From the NCBI GenBank assembly GCA_020152595.1, contig JAIGNY010001690.1:934001-998000 (forward strand): a DNA stretch of 64,000 nucleotides. Reading direction: 5' to 3'. Made by a program: the position numbers and the translations under genes. The notes under the pieces are model-generated. The model was not told where the DNA came from. It did no database searches and worked only from the letters and a program-made list of their open reading frames with translations. Shown here piece by piece: positions 60,301-64,000 of the stretch. How positions within the stretch are numbered: the stretch's first letter is position 1; each line of letters starts with the position of its first letter. This DNA comes from Chiridota heheva (lineage: Eukaryota; Echinodermata; Holothuroidea; Apodida; Chiridotidae).

Positions 60301-62738
60301 TTGATCATACATAAAATACCTCTACCCAAGTTCCGGATCATACACCATTATATAAAGTATGTATATAATGACATTCTTAAATTAAACCTAAGTAGCTAAA
60401 TCTTCTGCATTCTTGCCAAGGCTTGTGGTTTGTCAAAAGAGTAAGCCTCAAAACAACATAAGATAAGAAATTGACAGGATTACATGAAAATTACAGAGGT
60501 ACTTTTTATTCAAAGTATTTCAGCATTAAGAACATTCAAATCCATTTACAGTGACATTACTCAGTTTTGAATTTAAAGGCCATCTATCATGATTAAAATG
60601 TGGCGGCATACAATTTATTCCAAAAAGATACTGATTGGTTTATCAATGTTAGTTCATACTATACCATTGTGTTTCGACCAATCATAACACAGGATTTGAA
60701 TTTCATTTACCTCATACGTTTAAGACGACAACTGGCCTTTAAATTTGGAAACTTCACTTTACGAATGTAACCAAAAAAAAAAAAAGCCTTGACCTTTATT
60801 TTCATAATTCAAAACAAATTATTTATAATAGTCTCAATTTTCTTTAATTTTGTATCCCCCGAGGCTAAACAGGAAAAAGAGTGTGAACCAATTAACAATT
60901 CAAGATTTAACAACACTCATTCACGCCCACTCAGCTGAAGAATTAAAAGCATTTTTAGCAAGTGCTTTGCATTTATTTTTATTTTTGAGCAAGTATATTT
61001 TTGTTAAGTATTACAATGCCAATTTTTTGCAAATATGACCAAAAATAGATCAAAACCCCAGTGTATGCTCACCGTTGTATTTCCTCCGAGGTAGAAAAGA
61101 TGGTTATTAGGTCGGGCCAGGTCAACATTCATGATGACAGCATTGTACGATGAGGGCGAGAAGGTGGGCTTGTACATTCTAGCGCAGTTTCCTGTTGATT
61201 TCATTGATAGTCGTATCTGTTGCCAAAATAAGGATGAGAGTTTTCTCAATCAAATTTTTGACTAGTAATAATAATAATAGTAATAATAATAATAATAAAA
61301 CATTTATTTAGCACAAAAATCTGCAAGCATTCTAATGCGCTTCACAATAAGATAAAACTAAGCAAAGACAATACGAAAAAAGTATATTTTTGACTTAGAC
61401 TTAAAAAAACTAAGATTGTTAACTGAACAAATAGAGGCTGGCAGTTCATTCCAAAGGTCTGGACCTGCATAGTAAAAGCCACAGTCACCTAATGTTTTAC
61501 ACTTAGTTCTACGGACAAAAGGGAGAATCATTAGAGCGTAACAAATACCTATTGCTGTGAAAATGGTGAATGTGTTTAGAAAGATAACATGGGGCAACTT
61601 TATGTAGGGATTTAAAAACAAAACAATTGATTTATAGTCTTTCTGGCACATTTTGACCTGTCATTGTCATGGTGCTGTTATACCTCACCAACCAACCAGA
61701 ATTAGAATTATTTATAAAATTTCCCACGGTTCTGAATAAACGATTCAAAAACAAAAACAGTAGTTGATCTAAATCTAGTAGTTAAATTTCCTTGTTTTTT
61801 TTTTTTTTTTATAGATTTCTTGAGTATGTGTAAATGCTCTAAAAACATCCCCATTTAATTGCATAAATTGTAAAAGAGGAAAGCATATAAAGATGTATAT
61901 TTACTACATTAATATTATTTGTGTCATGATTTTTGGAAGGAAGATTTTCAACCTTTATTCAAAACCGTGGGAAATCTAATAATCAATTTCAATTCTGGTT
62001 GGTCGGTGAGGTATAACAGCACCATGACAATGACAGGACAAAACATGCCAGAGAGACTAAATCAAATCAGGGGAGGAAAGATGAGTGAGAGTAAGAAGTG
62101 AGAAATTTGGGCTAGCTATGGCCCTGAATGATATCTTGTACATATATAATTCTTTATCATCTTACATTTGGTTATAACCCACCGATTTGAGACTAAATTC
62201 ATTCCCACTATGAAATCAACAAATCATTCTTTGTATATTTTCTTTACAGGCACATATCATAAACATTAAATAGTTCTATTGTTAGCTCTATGTGTGTGCG
62301 TTAAATGGTGGCAGCATTTAAAATATTTGTATTTCTATTTCATTTTAGGCATATGCCAGGAAAAGCACACGTAAGTCACAATGACTTGTTTTTAGTGTGT
62401 ATCCGATGAATTTGCCAGGATGGAAAGTGGATAAACATGGGGTAACACCTTGCTCTTTTTGAGAAATGTTCAGAGAACCTGGCAGGGGTGAAACTCCTAC
62501 CATCAGGACCGAAATGTAATATACATGCAAAGTAACATTTTTGGTTGTAATGAAATGTTGCACATACTGACAAGATATGGTTGAACAATAAATTGATGAA
62601 GAAAAAAAGTATATTAAGCTTCAATACCACAAAAATAAAAAATTGTGGCAGCATTTAAAGTTTACATGGAAAGTGACATTTTTGGTTGTAATTAAGTATT
62701 GTATATGCTGACAAGATATGAGAGAACAATTAATATCT

Positions 62739-62812
<74 letters not shown>

Positions 62813-63000
62813 TGGCAGCATTTCTGAAAATGTTTTTTTCCTCACCTTTGACACTTCGTTTCTTGTCTGTTTAATTTGCTCCTTGAGGGCTTGGAGGTCT
62901 CCTTCCATGCGACTCTCAAGACGTTTTATTGAGGAACTTTTATCCTCCAAAAACGAGGCCGCACTGCTGATGTCACTCAAATGTTTTCTGCTTGCAGACA
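39210..63000 (-). CDS. Laminin subunit alpha (LAMA1/2-like), partial gene, 15 exons
   Basis: Minus-strand gene for a secreted basement-membrane laminin alpha chain. Exons in transcript order are 63000-62846, 61216-61073, 58583-58456, 57656-57506, 56737-56616, 55265-55103, 53692-53561, 50088-50076, 49942-49819, 48761-48638, 47431-47255, 46650-46502, 44715-44533, 41271-41150 and 39348-39210. Together they give about 2,026 nt and 675 residues. The first exon is coiled coil. The next eight, through 49942-49819, plus 48761-48638, encode LG1 and LG2. Exons 47431 to 41150 encode LG3, and the last encodes the LG3-LG4 linker and the start of LG4. All junction phases agree and nearly all splice sites are GT-AG with good consensus. 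Motifs such as LFYLGG, WDVGSG, FVGGIP, ISLWNF-EGDCQGC, GCLKDF and PLFIG fit alpha1/alpha2 chains. LG1-3 of this family bind integrins. The N-terminal half lies beyond the right edge. LG4-LG5, the dystroglycan-binding part, was not found to the left. Confidence 0.92.
39662..40465 (-). mobile_element. 5'-truncated LINE copy with RNase H fragment
   Basis: Second copy of the 4806-6764 family, 5'-truncated near 40465. It lies within the intron between the exons at 39210-39348 and 41150-41271. The minus strand keeps FFSSGYPAMLASLAITGLIQ in one frame, with the overlapping frame showing the WIPSHVGIPGN-type RNase H signature. The 3' end shows the shared GGCTTAACGGCACCACAAC segment. Nucleotide similarity to 4830-5590 is high. 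Confidence 0.85.
41150..41271 (-). CDS. Laminin alpha exon: LG3 end and linker
   Basis: 122 nt. The first base completes glutamate, and one base is carried out. It encodes LIGFNNATGFENANIGFCG followed by a proline/threonine-rich LPPAPTTRIVS linker. It aligns with ARPVSFKNADIGRC and the Pro/Thr-rich hinge between LG3 and LG4. Donor AAAG|GTAAGG. Confidence 0.9.
41780..41955 (-). mobile_element. tRNA-derived SINE
   Basis: The minus strand begins ATCCGTGGTGTAGTGGCAAG (A-box-like). About 35 bases later it has GGGTTTGTATCCC, a B-box-like element (GGTTTGTATCC). This gives a head of about 70 bp resembling a Glu/Gly-type tRNA. The body continues to AACCTTGCTATGCTTGC and is shared with 19295-19411. 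An internal pol III promoter is inferred from the boxes. Confidence 0.72.
42591..43087. repeat. Dispersed 490-bp repeat, copy 1 (laminin intron)
   Basis: About 85% similar by eye to 49249-49742, in the same orientation. It shares TTTGCCTAGCAAC, CAGTATAGCTAGCTAGCAG-type sequence, AAAATGGTGAACAAAAATTG and ACATCTAAATGTCAATGCAT. It contains a 27-codon ORF at 42793-42876 with seven cysteines and a second cysteine-rich frame from 42889. The other copy does not keep either frame, so I do not call genes. Confidence 0.85.
43862..44592. repeat. Degenerate tandem array overlapping the LG3 exon 3' end
   Basis: Units of about 70-130 bp contain an AAGGTCAAA-rich half and a half reading ACTCTCC-ATAAT-ACTAAGTT ... 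CACTGAATGGT-GGAGGGACT. Copies are visible near 43945, 44008, 44150, 44275, 44405 and 44525. The last, best-ordered copy (44533-44592) is the genuine 3' end of the laminin LG3 exon together with its splice donor. The others carry stops or indels and are non-coding. Confidence 0.75.
44533..44715 (-). CDS. Laminin alpha exon: LG3 late part
   Basis: 183 nt. The first base completes arginine, and two bases are carried out. It encodes KMTVDDKMARSGKLPG, PLFIGSIGS and LPPFSGCLENLVIMG, matching KLFVGGAPP and IPPFEGCIWNLVIN. Donor GAGA|GTGAGT. The last 60 or so bases of this exon are echoed several times in the adjacent intron (43860-44520). Confidence 0.93.
45734..46278. mobile_element. Foldback MITE, 545 bp (laminin intron)
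   Basis: Begins TAAAGGGTTAGTTCAGG and ends AATCCTTTA, with subterminal inverted segments (AGCTTATTCCATTAAGGAGA on the left; TCTCCTTAATGGAAAAAGAT on the right). Same family as 9140-9946 and 53785-54365. No coding capacity. Confidence 0.8.
46502..46650 (-). CDS. Laminin alpha exon: LG3 middle
   Basis: 149 nt, phase 0 in, two bases out. It encodes YTIALVEGRLQVQVNAGQGR and NDGKPHVILFQKREK, matching YVILLNRGRLEVHLSTGAR and HDGREHSVHVER. Donor AAAAG|GTTTGT; acceptor TCTCTATAG. Confidence 0.92.
47255..47431 (-). CDS. Laminin alpha exon: LG3 start
   Basis: 177 nt, phase 0 to 0. It encodes GDGQVALRPLALGREADITL, then TFTTLQEDAVILAAGEASER, the start of LG3 (compare GFVELSPVPIDVGTEINLSF and SGIILLGSGG). 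Acceptor TTCCTATTTTAAG, donor GAT|GTAAGT. Confidence 0.92.
48638..48761 (-). CDS. Laminin alpha exon: LG2 end
   Basis: 124 nt. The first base completes methionine, and the exon ends in phase 0. It encodes YRGCLKDFTIYRTVYPLL and GISEGCPVNK, matching YSGCLKDIEISRTPYNIL and VTKGCSLENV. Donor AAG|GTAAGT; the acceptor follows a poly-T tract. Confidence 0.94.
49249..49742. repeat. Dispersed 490-bp repeat, copy 2 (laminin intron)
   Basis: Direct-orientation partner of 42591-43087, located about 6.7 kb away in another intron of the same gene. Deletion of about a dozen bases near 49475 and scattered substitutions break the cysteine-rich frames present in copy 1. Confidence 0.85.
49819..49942 (-). CDS. 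Laminin alpha exon: LG2 late part
   Basis: 124 nt, starting with two bases (CG) of a split codon and leaving two. It encodes ALYIDDVKVGNTVSM, LAPWNKFYIGGLPFG. Acceptor TTTATTTTTCAG, donor GAT|GTAAGC. Confidence 0.92.
50076..50088 (-). CDS. Candidate 13-nt laminin micro-exon
   Basis: The minus strand reads TTTTTTTCTCAG|AAAGAACTAGTAA|GTAACC. The 13 nt encode KELV plus one base, which joins the CG at the start of the next exon to give threonine. This repairs the phase gap between the exons at 53561-53692 (ends in phase 0) and 49819-49942 (needs one carried base). It also restores exactly the residue count seen between TLS and the following strand in vertebrate alpha2 LG2. A stronger donor four bases upstream (CTA|GTAAGT) would give a 9-nt form and a frameshift. 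Confidence 0.55.
50714..50733. repeat. Perfect 8-bp-stem hairpin beside the inverted-repeat element
   Basis: CCCCGCTAAGCGTAGCGGGG forms an 8-bp stem with a 4-base loop and is flanked on both sides by ATATTTA. It lies 11 bp outside the left inverted repeat and may be part of the element terminus. Confidence 0.75.
50820..51200 (-). pseudogene. Cysteine-rich zinc-binding ORF remnant in the element
   Basis: Minus strand: one frame encodes VPRCVACKRFKLRP. After a frame change, the reading GDIHLTCYACRLCCE, then PCTLCSDWDLAAWSEHR, continues into an Arg/Ser/Pro-rich tail and stops at a TAG (50820-50822) inside the left inverted repeat. The pattern C-x2-C, G-D-x-H-x2-C-x2-C-R-x2-C, C-x2-C-x-x-W resembles the Cys-rich N-terminal proteins of DIRS-type and related retroelements. 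The family assignment is from memory of the motif and is tentative. It is frameshifted and probably not functional. Confidence 0.5.
51464..51810. repeat. GGAACCGT octamer array
   Basis: At least a dozen copies of GGAACCGT, often as GGAACCGTATGGAACCGT or followed by CCGCCCGTAACAACGGG, in irregular spacing inside the inverted-repeat element. Open frames through it (RNRMEP-type) are by-products of the repeat. Confidence 0.9.
51887..51924. repeat. 38-nt hairpin
   Basis: GTTACGCTCT and its complement AGAGCGTAAC enclose a second nested palindrome (AGGCGCAACGCGCCT). The stem is nearly perfect and lies inside the 2.5-kb element. Confidence 0.8.
51949..52215. repeat. Direct repeat pair of 100-120 bp inside the element
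   Basis: AGAGAAGAACATATATCCATG to GACGAGGCATAGCAGTCTAA at about 51952-52052 is repeated at about 52109-52206 with few changes (ATACGGCAAAG, TATGATCTTACGGACA shared). Confidence 0.88.
53561..53692 (-). CDS. Laminin alpha exon: LG2 middle
   Basis: 132 nt, phase 0 to 0 when the donor TTT|GTGATA is used. It encodes DFLSVELQGGKV, IDLGSGAEVVLS and NNNTWHSVTLSF. A weaker downstream donor (AAA|GTACTG) would add four residues, but length comparison with alpha2 favours the first. The downstream intron hosts the 2.5-kb inverted-repeat element. Confidence 0.85.
53785..54365. mobile_element. Foldback MITE, 580 bp (laminin intron)
   Basis: TAAAGGATTAGTTCAGTGGTC at the left and GACCACTGAAGTAATCCTTTA at the right are inverse of each other. 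Subterminal segments are shared with 9140-9946 and 45734-46278. It lies 90 bp upstream, in transcript sense, of the LG2 exon at 53561-53692. Confidence 0.82.
55103..55265 (-). CDS. Laminin alpha exon: LG2 start
   Basis: 163 nt. The first base completes an asparagine codon, and the exon ends in phase 0. It encodes GFFFDGTGYAILP, then SFMVRTFTENALLLFIS, as in the IQFDGEGYALV and FKFRTFSSSALLMYLA segments of alpha2 LG2. Donor CAG|GTATAG. Confidence 0.93.
56616..56737 (-). CDS. Laminin alpha exon: LG1 end
   Basis: 122 nt, phase 0 in, two bases carried out. It encodes FAGCMGEVTFDGIPISLWNF and EGDCQGC, the cysteine-bearing close of LG1 (compare GCMGETYFDNKPIGLWNF). Acceptor TCTGTTAAACAG, donor TCAA|GTAAGA. 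Confidence 0.95.
57506..57656 (-). CDS. Laminin alpha exon: LG1 late part
   Basis: 151 nt. The first base completes an AGG arginine from the preceding exon, and the exon ends in phase 0. It encodes SGRSASLLVEE, GSTILDIND and VMFVGGIPNN, matching the TGRNGTISV, YTILDVD and MLFVGGL positions of alpha2 LG1. Donor ACT|GTAAGT. Confidence 0.93.
58085..58262. repeat. Three-copy tandem repeat, unit about 58 bp
   Basis: AAACTCTT-ACACACTGAG-TTCCA, TTTTGCCAGATACAAGTTGA, CATTTCACAATT repeated three times in the laminin intron between 57656 and 58456. Confidence 0.93.
58456..58583 (-). CDS. Laminin alpha exon: LG1 middle
   Basis: 128 nt, entering in phase 0 and leaving two bases. It encodes DFFSLETIDNQVIFKWDVGS followed by an NHWYRIEATR stretch, the classical LG strand order (DF-SLE, WDVGSG, W-RIE). 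Acceptor TGATGTACAG, donor AAG|GTATGT. Confidence 0.93.
58855..59056. repeat. 16-bp minisatellite
   Basis: About twelve copies of GCACAGCCTAATTTCT with single-base variants. It directly abuts the decayed LINE that follows. Confidence 0.95.
59060..59840 (+). mobile_element. LINE 3' remnant with Cys/His C-terminal motif
   Basis: Plus strand, broken frames. It reads LSYHEQFRLASNNLPSWGLR, then LRKLIAQLCCGTLEIEVNVG, then RICQFC and DDEFHFMFICPFLHELR, the C-terminal CxxC...EDE-HF---C module common in metazoan LINE ORF2 proteins. The 3' UTR ends GGCAAGGGCCAAGTGCAATG with an AATAAATGAAATGA tail. It is antisense to laminin, in the intron between 58583 and 61073. Confidence 0.82.
60571..60744. mobile_element. 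174-bp MITE with 12-bp perfect inverted ends
   Basis: ATTTAAAGGCCA at 60571-60582 and its exact complement TGGCCTTTAAAT at 60733-60744 bound the unit. Both ends contain TTAA, a possible target duplication. An inner GATTGGT/ACCAATC pair adds to the stem potential. Confidence 0.72.
61073..61216 (-). CDS. Laminin alpha exon: LG1 start
   Basis: 144 nt, phase 0 to 0, 48 residues. It opens with a cysteine region (STGNCARMYKP) that aligns with the DCIRAYQP start of LG1 in vertebrate alpha chains and ends in LFYLGGNTT. Acceptor TTGGCAACAG and donor ACG|GTGAGC. Confidence 0.92.
61265..61655 (-). mobile_element. LINE 3' end with RT C-terminal fragment
   Basis: The minus-strand frame at 61358-61651 ends RTKCKTLGDCGFYYAGPDLW, NELPASI, then LSFFKSKSKIYFF, the GD-SF--AGP-LWN-LP--I motif near the end of many LINE ORF2 proteins. 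It continues to GAAGCGCATTAGAATGCTTG and a TTATTATTATT tail at 61265-61300. The element is 5'-truncated. It lies 49 bp upstream, in transcript sense, of the LG1 exon at 61073-61216. Confidence 0.85.
61627..62068. repeat. Inverted repeat with about 115-bp arms
   Basis: The left arm (61627-61742, including CCTGTCATTGTCATGGTGCT and CCCACGGTTCTGAATAAA) is matched as reverse complement by 61947-62068 with moderate divergence. The spacer is about 205 bp. The left arm includes the first codons of the LINE fragment at 61265-61655. Part of the right half recurs at 36375-36510. Confidence 0.78.
62518..62742. repeat. Direct duplication of about 85 bp beside a (TA)n tract
   Basis: TACATG-AAAGT-ACATTTTTGGTTGTAAT...CTGACAAGATATG occurs from about 62521 and again from about 62663. 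GTGGCAGCATTT recurs at about 62309, 62643 and 62813. Confidence 0.8.
62735..62808. repeat. (TA)n microsatellite, about 70 bp
   Basis: A nearly pure TA run located 38 bp downstream, in transcript sense, of the coiled-coil laminin exon. Confidence 0.97.
62846..63000 (-). CDS. Laminin alpha exon: end of coiled coil
   Basis: 155 nt, entering with one base carried over and ending in phase 0. It encodes about 51 residues with heptad-like spacing (ISSAASFLEDKSSSIKRLES, then DLQALKEQIKQTRNEVSK), as in laminin domain I/II just before the G domain. Acceptor CTGTTTTAG and donor AAAG|GTGAGG are visible on the minus strand. Confidence 0.88.
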
Positions 63001-63740
63001 CTAAAACAGTGATAAACAAATGGATATTTGTACGTATGAATGCCCGCTTTTTACACACCCGCATGAATTTCCAACAAAAACTTGTAGTAAAAAACATGAA
63101 TTTTATACAAGTGCTCTTATATCAAACCACATCAAAATCACAAGAATATATCTGGGTAAAACCTGCTTGACTTTCATATGAACACTTGTAGAAAGAAAAA
63201 AAAACACATAAAAAAAAACCTATTTCATATCAGCATTCATAGAAAAAAATCCACATGAAATGGTTTGAACAGCCAAGAAAAACCCAACAAATTAATTTCA
63301 TATGGATACTTGTAGTAAAGCCCACATCAAATTCAGTGGGTGGAAACACCCCAAAAAAGCAGCTGAACACAGAACAAAAATAAACTTCCACAAAATAAGG
63401 AAAAAAAGTTACTGAAACTGAAAGAAAGTTCTTTTTGTAGGTGTTTCCTAAAAACACCCACAAAAAGATAGGAATATTATTTCAATCACCAAGAATAAAT
63501 TTACAAACTACACTTCAAGGAGTGCTGCACCCATAAGTCTTTTTGGTTAATTTTTCAAATATTCAGTGACCTGTTCTGCCTCCCAAAGTGATAAGATGGT
63601 ATCGTTTATGAATCTTAAATAACTACTAGGTATAAATATTTGTGTTAGAGATGTTGTGTAGCTCTCAACGTGGGTCGAAAAGCTTCGCTGAATATTTAAG
63701 TCTTTAGAAAATTGTGCCCTCACTTTTCGGTCTAGAGTGC
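63001..63740. other. Laminin intron, no exon seen
   Basis: Contains loosely repeated TCATAT-AACACTTGTAG-AAA-type segments near 63115, 63170, 63225 and 63300. No splice-flanked coding segment was recognised. Confidence 0.5.
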
Positions 63741-64000
63741 TGCTTAAAAAAGACCATGTCCATCCAAACAGATTGTCTAGTTCTACAGTGCCCCTTTAAA
63801 AAGATTATGTCCATCCAAACAGATTGTCTAGTTCTAAAGTGCCCCTTTAAAAAGACCATGTCCATCCAAACAGATTGTCTGGTTCTAAAGTGCCCCTTTA
63901 AAAAGACCATGTCTATCCAAACAGATTGTCTAGTTCTAAAGTGCCCCTTTAAAAAGATTATGTCCATCCAAACAGATTGTCTAGTTCTAAAGTGCCCCTT
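63741..64000. repeat. 60-bp minisatellite running off the right edge
   Basis: About five copies of a unit containing AAGACCATGTCCATCCAAAC, AGATTGTCTAGTTCTAAAG, TGCCCCTTTAAA. On the minus strand it is open and encodes a repeated FLKGHFRTRQSVWMD segment. Variation among copies is mostly silent or conservative by chance of low divergence, and no start context or gene structure supports coding. Confidence 0.9.

Overview
The window looks like nuclear DNA from a marine invertebrate animal. It is AT-rich, its introns run from about 0.6 to 3.6 kb, and it is dense in micro- and minisatellites, small inverted-repeat elements and 5'-truncated LINEs. LINE 3' tails ending in an AAATGTTTTATTATTATT-type repeat, together with a chordate-like serotonin receptor and a LAMA1/LAMA2-type laminin, fit a deuterostome such as an echinoderm or hemichordate. 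A lophotrochozoan cannot be excluded from sequence alone. No bacterial, organellar or viral gene organisation is present.

Two real genes are recognised. On the plus strand, 17726-19123 is an intron-free coding region for a 465-residue class A GPCR closely resembling 5-HT1A serotonin receptors. On the minus strand, 39210-63000 holds fifteen exons, including a 13-nt micro-exon, of a laminin alpha chain. They run from the end of the coiled coil through LG1, LG2 and LG3 into the start of LG4. Reading phase is conserved across every junction. The 5' part of this gene lies beyond the right edge, and the LG4-LG5 exons were not found. One isolated candidate exon at 3353-3471 was not identified.

Layout: 1-17300 is gene-poor and holds a 200-bp hairpin, a LINE nested in a 300-bp tandem repeat, a foldback MITE, a 70-bp inverted repeat and two AT-rich arrays. 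The second array changes orientation about 600 bp upstream of the receptor start codon. 17300-19130 is the receptor. 19130-39200 is repeat-rich: LINE and SINE remnants, a complete TTAA-flanked element of 2.4 kb, and a 24-bp C-rich minisatellite of about 2.4 kb with a higher-order repeat. 39200-63000 is the laminin gene, its introns loaded with mobile elements. These include a 2.5-kb element with 136-bp near-identical terminal inverted repeats and a tandem array apparently derived from the 3' end of a laminin exon. 63000-64000 ends in a 51-bp minisatellite that runs off the edge.

Most open frames in the window, including all the long ones in the minisatellite at 33120-35560, are not genes.
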